From positions 501,286,109 through 501,350,108 of the forward strand of contig NC_064614.1 of assembly GCF_023898315.1 (NCBI RefSeq): 64,000 nt of DNA, written 5' to 3'. Below, in pieces: positions 34,351 through 45,593 of this stretch. Numbering within the stretch: position 1 is the first letter of the stretch; the number at the start of each line of letters is the position of its first letter. A model generated the notes under the pieces. That model searched no databases. It was not told the DNA's origin and was given only the letters and a program-made list of their open reading frames with translations. A program made the translations under genes and the position numbers. This DNA comes from Schistocerca nitens (lineage: Eukaryota > Arthropoda > Insecta > Orthoptera > Acrididae).

Positions 34351-35457
34351 AAATAGTTCATTAGTGAACAACCAGATGCCAGTGTCCAAGGGGCACACCG
34401 TTCCGGCAAGTGACTACACTGCCATCATCAGGTATGCTGGAGAAATGAATGTCTGGGAGCTGGTGTGAGGTTTGCATCTCTTCCCCACTCCTCCATCTGA
34501 CTTGGCATTCTGAATGTGGTACACTTCCAAGTAGGATACAAATCCAGCATCCCTTCCCCCTGTCACAAAGCCACTCTGTCTGAAATTCCCACCCACAGAT
34601 GACTGCTGGTGGCATCTCTGTTGTTTCTCCGCCTGCCCCTGAAGTCAGTTCACTGTGGGATGTATCCTTCCTCTTCTTACTGAAGATGTAGTCACTATCA
34701 TAATGACAGATTCTTTAATGAAACATTCCCAGAAGTTAGACATCAGTGTCAGGCTTTTGGTAGGGTCATAATACATTCCATTTAATTGTGATCGCTGAAT
34801 TTCCACAACTTTTGACTTGTTGGGCTGCTGCAGTCTGGTGTGCTATTGGTATTCTCAGCAATGATCTTTGAGAGTACTCACCATTTGACCTAATAAGTCC
34901 TGCTGCAGTGGCAGGCAATTCGATAGACTCTGGATATCTGAAGTCCAAGATTGTCCTTGACACAACCCAGTGGTGCCTGTGTTTTAACTGGTGGTTGGAT
35001 AACAGATGTCAGTTGATGTTTCTGAAGAATTTATCCTATCCTTCCAGATAATGCAACATAAAATGGAATAATGCAGTAGTCACATCCTCCTGAGGTTCCG
35101 TTTCCGTTTCTGCCACTTGTACAGCCAATGTAGGATGTAGAGCCCTCAGATTTGCCTCTTTGTGTAGTCATTTTTATGGGACACTGCCTTCAGATGTTCA
35201 ATTTCTTTGTTGATGTTCTCATTTTCAGAGAGGGTGTGAGCCCTATGTACCAAAGTTTTGAGCATGTCACTTCCTGCACCAGGTAGTGGCAGCTGACCAT
35301 ATACAGTAGTTATAAATCAGGTTGTGTCTTCTTATGTACATGCTGTGGCCCAATGTGCTATCACTCTTCTTTTTACCATGACATCCAGAAAGGGGAGCTC
35401 TCTATCCACATCAACTTTCGTGGTAAAATTAATGTTTTGATGTACAGAATTGAAATG

Positions 35458-35886
35458 TCAGAAGAAATCATTTAGCTTGTATCTTCTGTGTGGCCATATG
35501 ATGAAGGTGTCATCGAAATACTGGAAGAAACAGGTATGTTTACATTGGACTGATTTCAGGGTTTCTTCCTGAAAATGTTTCATATATGTGTTGGTGACAG
35601 CTGGTGAAACTGGACTCCCCATGGCTACTCCTTCCTTCAGCTCATAATAATGACCTTCATAATGAAAGTCTGTTGACATCAAGACATGCCTAAAAAGATT
35701 GGTCATTTCTAAGTCAAATTTCCAGCCAATAAATTCCAGAGGTTCAAATTCTTGTAAAGGCACTCTGGTGAAAAGAGAGACAATGTCGAAGCTTACAAAG
35801 GATATCAGAATCACTAAGCTCAAAGTTGTTAAGTCATCCAGCAAAATCCACAGAGTTGTGAGTGTGATGCAGATATTTTCCAACAT
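35458..35886 (-). pseudogene. Penelope-like reverse transcriptase core
   Basis: 142 codons. In order: IVSLFTRVPL (palm, first Asp just before), FRHVLMSTDFHYEGHYYELKEGVAMGSPVSPAVTNTYM (substrate-binding turn), and CFFQYFDDTFIIWPH with the catalytic FDD. Penelope RTs are related to telomerase RT, and this spacing fits them rather than LINE RTs. Confidence 0.8.
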
Positions 35887-36504
35887 AAGTACAACATATT
35901 CTTCAGGTATTTAGCAAGCGTGTATGTTGGGGCAACAATGCTGCTGACAAAGGGGCATAGATGCTCCCATCTTGGAGAATGTCTGGAAGTCCATAAAGTC
36001 TTGCTGGAACAGGTGCTCTCTGTCATAGCTTCTTGCCAGCTTCATCTGGTAAGCTAGATTCTTTGAAGGAAGTCTTCCTTTACACTCACTTGGTGGGATC
36101 AGTGTTGATCTTCTGATATGTAGTCTTTCACCAAGCCTGAATCTTCTCACTGTAATCATGATGACATAAGATCACAGTTGCATTACCTTTGCTGGGTGGT
36201 AAGACTGTGATAACTGGATCACATATGGCCAGAGTCTCCCTGTCGGAGATGTTTGTTTCATAGTTTTAGTTCACTTGGGAGCATGGAAGATACTGTGACA
36301 TACTTCTTCAGCTGCTTCAGCTGGAAGTGGAAGTCGTGCAGCTGCATGTACTATTGCAATGACAACGTCTGTGATAGATGTGGATTTAGGAGTTGGTCCT
36401 CTCTTAAGAACTAAAACCATGTCCACATTCAGTTATTCAGCCAAGAGATTGTTGATAGTCTTACAAGGAGCATCAGAAGGTATTCTCTCTGATGTGGTCT
36501 CAAA

Positions 36505-36694
36505 AAAATGGCTCTGAGCACTATGGGACTCAACTTCTGAGGTCATTAGTCCCCTAGAACCTAGAACTAGTTAAACCTAACTAACCTAAGGACAGCACAC
36601 ACATCCATGCCCGAGGCAGGATTCGAACCTGCGACCGCAGCGGTCTCGCGGTTCCAGACTGCAGCGCCTAGAACTGCACGGCCACTTCGGCCGG
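36505..36694 (-). mobile_element. tRNA-derived SINE, family A, with 16-bp target duplication
   Basis: Minus orientation within the Penelope-like element. A perfect duplication CTGATGTGGTCTCAAA lies at 36489-36504 and 36695-36710. The head retains CpG-containing A and B boxes (GGTTCGAATCC complement), so it is younger than its host element. Confidence 0.96.
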
Positions 36695-37430
36695 CTGATG
36701 TGGTCTCAAATTTCATTGTTTGACTTGCAGTGCCCTTCCTTTATGTAGAATACGCTGTGGTGCAATTGGCACCATCAATCAGTTTCCATGTTTAGGAACT
36801 GAACTGGATGGCCAACTGTAGATGTAATTCGAATAGTTCTTTGTTAGTCGAGTACAGGCACAAGCGAGCAAAGCATGCTCTCTCCCATACTATGGCTAGG
36901 CTGATTCTTCTTGCTTCCACTGGGTCAATGTGGTGCATTATCTTGACAAATTTTGCCACCACTCATTCCTCATGCCATCTTGTAAAGGAATACAGAGGAA
37001 CTTAGTAAACAGCTCCTCCAGTGGCACAGCTTGTTAAGTATTTTCATGCTGTGGTAAATCTCCTTTCTGTAGAGCTACGCAATGTGATTCTTCAGCGTCT
37101 CCCAGTGCAGTTCATTATAAATAGTTCATGGGTGAACAGCTGGATGTGAGTGTCCAATGGACACGATATTTCAGCAAGTGACTATGTTGCCATCATCAGG
37201 CGCATTGACGAATTGATCATCTGCGAGGGCTTATATCTCTTACTCCCCTTCCTCCACCCTGGCATTTCGAACACAGTCTGCACCAGAGAGTGGGTATGTA
37301 TCCATCATCTCCTTCCTTTTCCTAATCAGACTCGGTGTGGGTTCTGGAGCAGCGTTCCTTTGCGATAGGATTTACAGTTCACCATAAGTGACTGAATAAA
37401 ATTCAGACCGATACATTTTCTCTTCTTCAC

Positions 37431-38346
37431 CTTCCCTGAAATTTTTATCATCATCATGGAAACACCCTGTAGGCATAGGTCCTACATTCGTGATCTAAAC
37501 TGAAGTTAGGCTCGGGTTGGGATAGGATCATCACGAATTTACAGTTATTAATCAGCTAAGCAATGGAATCGCTCCGTCTCCAAGATAACTCTGATTTGCC
37601 ATTTATTCCGAATTAAATGAAGTATCTAGGCCGGATATGTGATTAGTGCATCACCTTATTTACCTAAAGCACAACTGACAGTTTTGAAGACTTTTGAAAG
37701 AGCATTGTTTATTAGGAATGAAGCTGAGTTTTCAATTTTCAGCAATACTTTCAAGCACATGCCAAGGAGAGCAAGTGGAAGACGGTCCATCTATCGTGTT
37801 TTGCATAAAGATTGAAACTATATTTCTATTTAGTTTATAGACTTCCTTTTAACGCAACTGTAAGGTATTTAGCTGTGTTAATTGTTAAATAAATATATAA
37901 AAACACAGTATCGGACAGGTTACGGAATGTATCGATATATATCGAATGACATAAGTAATCGATAGTGAATTATGTTGACAGCTTCACAATATTTACATTG
38001 ATCACGTTGTTTATGTTTGTGAAAATTAGCTGTTCCTCACCTTGATAATAGGATTTCATATCTGTCCTGACGTTAAGAGTGGTTCATATAAACTCAGTGC
38101 GAAACTAGACGGTTGACTTCTTAATTAATAATGTGTAGTTAAGTGTACAATTTGTTAGCATGTGTGACATACATTTTCCTAAATGAAAACAGTGTGTAAA
38201 GAGCAGCTGTACAGTATAAAAATACTCGATTTCGCAAACATAACAGCGGTGTGCAGAATATTCCAAGTCATTTTCCGAAAAGAAACGTACTTTACGTGTT
38301 CTCGTTTCTCTACAATAGATTATATTTTGCTTCCACATTAGTGAAA
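37431..38346. other. Upstream region of the host exon
   Basis: No transposon gene is recognised. It contains the presumed promoter and 5' UTR of the exon at 38347. No clear TATA box at a sensible distance is seen. An in-frame ATG at 38251 exists but is less convincing than 38347 (see exon entry). Confidence 0.4.
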
Positions 38347-38477
38347 ATGGCAGATAATACGGAACAGAATTCGGAGTTATACGCTGCGAGTGAAGATGCA
38401 AGCTCACTGTGTGATGAAGATCGTGTGAGGAAACTGTTTCAGGCTTGCGATGGTGATGGAGACGGCTACATTGACAG
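38347..38477 (+). CDS. Host exon: EF-hand start, MCC-like protein (first coding exon)
   Basis: Codes for MADNTEQNSELYAASEDASS followed by LCDEDRVRKLFQACDGDGDGYIDR, then breaks at AG|GTGAGT, a strong donor. The ATG at 38347 is chosen over 38251: it has A at -3 and G at +4 and begins a MAD-type N-terminus, whereas the upstream extension is hydrophobic and pattern-free. D-G-D-G-D-G-Y-I-D is a canonical EF-hand calcium loop entered by R-V-R-K-L-F-Q-A-C. In the long isoform of vertebrate MCC the N-terminal EF-hand reads RLFQTCDGDGDGYISR at the same place after an acidic Ser-rich leader, so an insect MCC orthologue is the best fit (known family; identification from memory). MCC is a large coiled-coil scaffold. 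Alternatives are other EF-hand/coiled-coil proteins such as Rab11-FIP3/Nuf. The remaining exons are beyond the window. Confidence 0.65.
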
Positions 38478-41452
38478 GTGAGTGCCATATTGCAAAAAAA
38501 TAATTTCTAACTTCGCAGCACGCAGTGAAACATAGCTGGTCCTATAAGGGCATGGTTTTTGCAGTTGTGGTTTTTTCATGTTTACTTCTGTTAGTAGAGA
38601 ATCTAGATTTAGCACCGCTGTAAATGGTTCAATAATACTGATGGTAGGGCTTGTTGGTACATAAGCAGTAGTGCCAGCAAGAAACATTCTGTTATTAATG
38701 CGGTCCCTTCTACATTTGCACTAAAAGGATGTTCAGTTTCTTCTTGTCTGAATCAAGTACCTGTGTCCAACTGTCAGATGCTTTAGCTTCTCGGAAATAT
38801 GAAGCTGTAAAATGCATGAGTGCAAAATTGGTTTTGCAGTCACCTCTAGCAACATTTGCAGGAGTTTTGTCTTGTATTTAAATGTCTGCTGATAATCTGT
38901 TCGTTTTAGAAAATATTAATAGTGCTAGATTGGTTGGAGTATTATATATCAGAAGAATGTGTTTTAGCCATACTTAAGCATTCAATGTTCCATTACTCAT
39001 CAGCACTATTTTACACAATTCTGTTAAAATTGGACGTAGGCTATATAATTTATTTGTGCTGAAGTTATGCTGACATGTAGAAAATAAAGGTTGCAGAATA
39101 TGAGTCTGGTATCTCAATGCCAAAGCTAAACTTTGCACTGCCACTGTTGCCAGAATCATTTGGTGGTCATTGCCAGTAGTTATGTGCAATTTTATTCCAA
39201 TTGGAAATACTATTAATGATTAGTACATAGAATCTGACAGTGTTGTTCAGCATGTTTCATTTTCAGTATACTTCCAGCAGAAATGAAAAACAGTTTGATA
39301 AACCCCAAGTATTCAAATCCAAGTTCAAAGTTTTTCTTGTAGCATGCACCTGGTTTGTACAGGAGTGCCTTTGTAGCATTTCAGAACTCGTCTCTCTGTG
39401 TTACCTATTTGTATAATCTACCACATTTTGTACATTAATTCTTTTCTTTATAAATCCTGTAATCAGCATTTTGGAACTATGTCCTGATATGTTCCATGAC
39501 AAAGTAGCTTTGGCTTGGGGCTATATGATCCCATGGAACCTGATACATAAATAATAATGCAATGGAAATTGAAATATCTGATAATATTTCTTTATAACAA
39601 AAAAAAAAAAAAAAAAACAGGTATGTATGAATGCAGAACAACAGTGCTAAAATCCAATTACAAACAAAAAACATATAATTCTGTGTATCTTTCCTACAGC
39701 CATCAAAATAATTGGATTGATTTTTAAATCTTCAGTAAATCTGTCCTCAACCTGAACATTAGTTTGAACACTGCAGTGCTTTCCTAGATAAGGTCATATT
39801 CAAGGGTGTACCTGGCAAGGGGCAGGGGACCCAATTCCACACATGTAATACATAAAAATGGTTGATGATAGAGAAAATCATATAACCTACCTTGATTAGA
39901 CCCCATATGTTTATAAATGTGTTGTGCAATGTTCTGTTGGAAACCACACCATAACACCACAAAAAAAGCAGTGAAGATGATCTTCTGCAATACTATCATC
40001 TGACGCTGCCATTTATAATAAAATTTTATATTATTTTGGAGCTTTTTGAGCACAGTAATTTAATGTGGGTACATTCTTTTGACAGGTTGTACTAGCAGTC
40101 TTACGGCTTGAAGCAAGTCTGTTGACATAATTATGATCTTTGATAGCAGTCTTCAAAAGTGTTAATAGCACATTCAGTGAAAAACCTATATTTATTTAAT
40201 TTATATTCTGTTTGATGTATTTTCTTATTTTTTGGGTAAATCTGTTGACATATATTCATTTCCCTATAATGTCCACATAACATGTACATAAAATGGATAT
40301 TTGCCATGTACCACTCAATACAATTTCAATAAAGATCTAAAGTTTTACCTCTGCTAAATTCCAAATTAATAGTTGTGCTGAGAAAATAATTTGCAGATTG
40401 TACTATGTAGTGGTAAAAAGAAACTTGACATAAACATTGTCAGTTAATTCTAAGTTTCTCTGTTATATACATTTAGGTATGTTAATGTGTCCAGCATTAA
40501 TGACGGATCCTAATGCTGTGTTTTGAAACAACTGCAGAAGTGGAAGAACTGCTTGTGATTTTAGAGATAAACAATTTTGAAGGCACTGGAAGATGTTGCA
40601 GCCATGTTAATAATATACTGATTGGATAACATAGTATGCAAGAGGCTCATACACTATTGTCCTTTGTGTGCTGCAGCAATAAATGAATGATAATGGTGAT
40701 ACATAAACAATAGCTATATTCTGCCGGGAGCTCATGAGATTTCTGCTTGCATGTGTGCTACTTAAAGGCTAACAGGTGTGCTAACTCATAAATGGTAAAA
40801 TGAAAGAAAATTTTAATTTTCTTTCAAGTTATCAAAAAAAAAAAGCCCTCATCAACCTGAAGATGTACTTGAACACCAAAATACTATTGGAAGCAGTATT
40901 GCATTCCTATCCTCTTGTCATTGGACTGACTGACCAAGCCAGATACCCAATTTCGCAATCTTTTTTTTTTTTTTCAGTAACAAATTATTGCCAGAAATGA
41001 ATAGAACAAAAGTGACAGAAACAAATCTGAGGGACCGACAGAATTGTTCCCCAGACCTTTGGGTTTGTAGTCCTGCACGTAACCCAGTCAACGACTGAAC
41101 TGCACCATTGTGATGTGTTTCTGCGAATTGTTAAATCTAGCTTCGTTGTGTGGAATTGTGCAGTGGCACATGTAACAGGTGTAAAAAGTATATAGGAAAA
41201 CACACTATATGATGACGTTATCAATGTGAACACACACGTGTAAAAGAATGTGCTATTATCAACTCTTCGGGTTGTTTTTCCCAACGGTAACGGCGACAGA
41301 CAAATTCAAAATTTCGTGATGTTTTCTGTGTGTACGCACCACTCAGAACATCGTTAAGGGGACTGTTTATTTAGATTTCGTGTTTAATATTTTCTGCATT
41401 CGTTTTTTAGTTTAAGGTTGGCGGACATAGTGACTTATTATAGTCGTCTAAC
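38478..41452 (+). other. First intron (proximal), no exon recognised
   Basis: Follows the GTGAGT donor at 38478. AT-rich, with a poly-A run (39597-39617) and a T-run (40962-40975). No EF-hand second half or coiled-coil exon is recognised. Confidence 0.45.
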
Positions 41453-41500
41453 ATGGACGACAGTCTCGGAATGGCCAAGAATCGCTACGGAAATAGGAAA
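41453..41500 (+). CDS. Possible micro first exon (MDDSLGMAKNRYGNRK)
   Basis: A Kozak-like AACATGG starts 16 codons that end exactly before GTATGT, a good donor. The surroundings (41200-41520) are richer in CpG than the neighbouring intron. It could be an alternative first exon of the same gene or of another gene, but the peptide has no recognised relative and chance is not excluded. Confidence 0.2.
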
Positions 41501-42854
41501 GTATGTCCATTTCAAGGAAAATATCATGACGTTTTCTTCATGTGATTTGGGGTAGTAACAGAAAGCTTTAATTGCAATGGCCGGACGTAGATTTATGGTG
41601 CGGGTGCCCAGAGTTTGGTTTTTGTAGTTGGCCTAAAATTACCTTCAGCGAATCAAAAGTATAGGTTAAAGGAAAAGGCCTTTGTCTAGTCTGACCTTTG
41701 ACTCCATCATTAATGACCTTGTCGTCGGAGGGACATTGTACCATAATTTAAGAAATGAAAATGAAATTCTTCAAACCTCCCGCCTCGATATCTCCATAGG
41801 AACTTTGTGAAAATGTCAATGATGAAATATATAATTCGTGGAAGTGATAAAGGCCTTCACTAATTAAGTAAATGACTTTTCTTGGGTTTACGACAGTCGT
41901 TGCTAGAAGTGTTGGCAGCAGGTATAGTTTCAAAAGAAATGGGAGCTTAATTATAAATGTTGTGACCCAAGAAAGTTTCGAAACTACAGGTGCTGTCTCA
42001 GGTGTATGGACGTTCAATGTGAAGCACCAGTTCTGCTGTGTGACGATTTATGCATCGTTTCTGTAAGGATTAGGCAGATACGTTTTTCGCAGAGTACCAT
42101 TTTACAAAATGTATAGTTGTTTTTCACAAGAAATGGTGTACACTGACCTACGAGGCAGATACACACCAAAACAAATGTTTAACGCAGGACTCCCCAAATT
42201 GTTGAAAATCAGTATCTCGTAGTCTGGCCGACGATTGCGTATCCTGAGAGCATGAGAGGCAGGGTGAAGAGAAAGTGGATAACCACTTCTTAGCTTTCGG
42301 GAACGAGGCCGCCAGTGATCGTTTCCATGCGACCTTCACGAACGTCCTATTCTTCTCAACGAGCGAGACAGTACAGCATTAGATATCAGGCTTGTGTCCT
42401 GCATAATTTTATATCAGGCTCAAATTATAGCTCCTCCTGTCGCATTTACATTTTGCGATTCTTTCTCCAAACGTTGTAGGTGAATCGAAGATGGTTCTTT
42501 CAGTGAGGCGTTACTAATTACTACTAACGTCTGTGTCAAAACGAAGCAAGTGTTGTGAGCGAATTCACAGCAGTGATCAGTTTATCCCCACAATTGTGTT
42601 TCTAGGCAACCAGTGGTCCTCTTGATTATGCTTGACATTTTCTCAATTGCGGGGACAATCTAGATTAATATGAAAACAGAAGTAAAAAACTTCAAACTGC
42701 TACAATCGCTTTTGTAGATCATTACTTGTTTCGGCAAACTATGTTGCCATGTTCTGATCTGTAAAGCATAGACCGAATTGTGAGCACAATATGGTTATAC
42801 AAATCAGGTGGGACACACATCTTCATAACTCTTTTTTTCTAAGTATGGATATAC
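41501..42854. other. Intronic/non-coding stretch
   Basis: Nothing recognised. ORFs are short and pattern-free. Confidence 0.4.
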
Positions 42855-43430
42855 AGGGTGATTAAAAACAAAGTTTACAAGCTGATGGTACATCGGCCAT
42901 ACAATAAGTATCAGTAATCACATAGGAACCGGGAGTCGCAAACAACACGAGAGGGGCTACGGTCACAAGACCGAAGCCATACAGCGAGTATCCTATTCAC
43001 TGATGAGACTGCGTTCTCACCCGAGACTGTGATGAACGTTCACAACCTGCATACGTGGGCGTGTGTGAACACACATGATACGCGTACGCACGCCTCACAA
43101 CGCAAATTTACCCTCAAGAGTGTGGCCTGGCATCGTCAGAGCCTTTTTAATTGGACGTATATTCTCCCGGACCGACTTGATGGCCGCACGTGTCTCGTAT
43201 TCTTGCGAGAGGATTCTGGGAGGACATGTTGAATGATGTTCCCTTGTCTATTCGTCGCGGCATTCGATTTCAGCACGACGGAGCCCCCGCGTATTTCAGC
43301 AGCACACCTGCAGTCGAAGTTCCTCGCCAGCCACAGTGGGCCAGTCGCATGACCACCACAGTGGATTTTTTCATGCGAGGGCCTTGTGTAGTAAACACCT
43401 GCTGCTTCGCCTAAGGACTTAGTGGGTAGT
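42855..43430 (+). pseudogene. Tc1/mariner-superfamily transposase remnant (internally deleted)
   Basis: Begins with a terminal sequence CAGGGTGATTAAAAACAAAG, whose relative occurs inverted at 49846. After about 110 bp it jumps into the catalytic domain: LFTDETAFSPETVMNVHNLHTWA (DE block), ILPDRLDG, WEDMLNDVPLSIRRGIRFQHDGAPAYF (second catalytic Asp in QHDGAP). The pattern follows mariner-like transposases of the type FTDE..F...N.HN.H.WA...MWFQHDGAPAHF. The N-terminal half is deleted, and stops and frameshifts follow. Confidence 0.7.
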
Positions 43431-43699
43431 ATTGTTCCTGCAGCAGGATATCTTCTAGGAGTTACATCAGTATCTTTGAGGGTCGGTTGTATAAACATCG
43501 CTGACTGCAGATCAAATTTGGCATTAGATCAGAAAGTGAACGATGTTCTGGAGTCGGCTCTATTGCATAACGCTAAACTTCGATTCCCCGAAGTAGGTTT
43601 AGGTTTGATTTTAGGTAGCACATAACATGCTTGGCAACATGGCTAAAGTCGGCTATCGATTCGATTATTGCGCTTCGACCGCAGATATTTATCGTACAT

Positions 43700-43920
43700 C
43701 GTAGATACGCAATGAAAAGAGGAGCGATCGTCAAGCGTTTCTCAATACGAGAAAGATTTGCTGCTAGAAATTGTGTTGGACCAGAATAAAGATATAACTG
43801 AGTGAAATAAAGTTACTGTGATGAATAACGTTAAGTCATGGAGAGAAGTTGCTGTTGACTAATTCTTTCGTTAGTCCGATACCTTACGGACAACTCTGCA
43901 AGCTGTTGCTCTGTCTGATT
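43700..43920 (+). pseudogene. Possible Zeste/Myb-SANT-like DNA-binding domain trace
   Basis: Frame with YEKDLLLEIVLDQNKDI...KVTVMNNVKSWREVAVD, similar to the (E)-LL-LV---I------T------W--IA--(F/Y)N pattern of Zeste-type Myb/SANT-like domains that often accompany Harbinger transposons. Two stops interrupt it. Weak support. Confidence 0.3.
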
Positions 43921-44850
43921 TAAACAGATTACCATCCACTATTTGAAAGATTCCTGTGGCGTAATCTTAAAGTTAACAGCAACATGCACAATGCAGTCAG
44001 TGGTTGGTTTCTCTGATTGGTTCATCAGATAGTCTTTGAGCCTTAAATCCAACTACTCTACGGTACTTTCCTCCAAACGAAACCTCAGCTTAAATCACTT
44101 GTTATTTAAATCCAAGTGTGGATTCACCCTATCATGGAACGTGCGGGCAGCTCATTGGATCTCGTCATCGTCGTCCTCTGTGGACACATCTGAATGCTCA
44201 TATATTTGTAAAGTAAACGAAAGGAAACAATGTAATTCACATCACGTAGGGTTACTGCACACAGAATTTTCCCCAACAGTGGTCCAGAACGCTCGGAAAA
44301 TAGAGAATATGGTATGGCTTTAGTGGTATGGAATGGCATTGTGAAGCTGTTATAGTTATCTTTACGACCGATAATGTAGAGAAAGTAATAACAAATGGAA
44401 AGAAAATCAAGAATTGACATGGACTCGAACATGCGGTCTTCTGCACGGCAGTACACAACTCGACCTCTGAGCTATCAAAATGTGTGAAACATATATTTGG
44501 TTAGTGTATTTCAGCACACTTGCTTATGTACTCTTTATCAACACATGTGGAATTGTCATAGGAGCTTAAGGACGTGTTCGGTAGTCAACAATTTAATACG
44601 AATTGCATAGCTACTGCTACTCGAGCCGAAAGAGGACGTATGTACGTGATGTTGAATCGTTGTTGGCTCTGTCAAAATTCACATACTTGACTGTTCACTG
44701 CAAATATTTCGAATTTTCCGTTCATACCCTACTGCTAAGTGTTTATAAAATACCTTTGAACTATTCACATAAATTACGAGTTGTCTCCCAAGAGCTGTTA
44801 CGAGACTGATCGTTAATTGCACACTGTAGCCGATACTTTCCTCAAGGGGG
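43921..44850. other. Non-coding stretch
   Basis: No recognisable gene. A 95-codon plus frame and a 110-codon minus frame overlap without any family pattern. Confidence 0.35.
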
Positions 44851-44858
44851 GATGTAAT

Positions 44859-45343
44859 CAGTGCTTAATTTCTAAACTTTTAGGTGCCGGAACGCGCCCC
44901 CTTCTGCCACTCCCCACCCCCCTCCCCCCCGGCCACCGAGAGAGACTTGTGATAAGACTTACAATGAGAAATCATTTTTGAGAAAATACTGTTCTGAAAT
45001 TCAGGTTTTTAAACCATAATATCTTATAATAGAAAACATAACACCACAAGGTTCCAATATAAGCATCAGCTGCCACCGCCTGCCGCGGTACCATTGTCAC
45101 TTTGCTCCATCGTTCAGCTTAATAAAACTTTGGAATGATACTCAACTTATCTTGGGTATACTGTACCTGCGTACACACACACAAAACACTTCCTGCCCGT
45201 CACATCACGTTGGCGAACCATTGTCACGTTCACATGTGCTGCAGCGGCAAATTATACTTACGTTGTGATTTAATACACGTGTACTATTTCAAATCTACGG
45301 TGCTGGGAGGTGCCGGAGCGCGTTCCGGCCGAAATTAAGCCTG
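44859..45343. mobile_element. hAT-type MITE with 8-bp target duplication
   Basis: 485 bp without coding capacity. It is flanked by a perfect 8-bp GATGTAAT (44851-44858 and 45344-45351), the duplication size of hAT elements. Terminal inverted repeats read CAGTGCTTAATTTCT on the left, and the complement of the right end is CAGGCTTAATTTCGG. Both continue inward into a GGTGCCGGAACGCGC / GGCACCTCC-type arm. A G/C-rich block with C-runs lies near 44895-44930. Confidence 0.9.
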
Positions 45344-45593
45344 GATGTAATGGATTTTGGTCCAAAAAATCGATTTTACAAAAATATTATTTTGTTGTTC
45401 TACACTGTTTAAACTACGTTGTGTGCGAATTTTATCTTGATAGCAGCTTTAGAAATGCCTTTAAATGGTTAATATATATTTGCTTGAAAACTTTCTTGCA
45501 TGTGGTTTATTTGCGTTTGACAACACTAACACACATTAGTAGGTGGAAGGTTGAATTCACAAACCTTTACGTGGAAGTCAAGATTTATGCATA

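Larger units (their letters stand above)
34352..37430 (-). mobile_element. Penelope-like element fossil with terminal direct repeats
   Basis: Two direct repeats flank it (about 34352-34660 and 37110-37400), sharing ATAGTTCAT..GTGAACA, GTGTCCAA.GG.CAC and CAAGTGACTA....TGCCATCATCAGG. These fit the terminal repeats (pLTRs) known for Penelope elements. Between them, on the minus strand, are a reverse transcriptase with FDIVSLFTRVPL, EGVAMGSPVSP and QYFDDTFIIWPH (35886-35458), and downstream VYRIACHC (about 34930-34900), the start of a GIY-YIG endonuclease. The element is broken in several places, is CpG-poor, and looks old. Confidence 0.75.

Noticed and set aside
38251-38346. Upstream in-frame ATG of the host exon
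   Set aside because: The added 32 residues are hydrophobic without pattern, whereas 38347 has a strong context and starts a plausible acidic leader.
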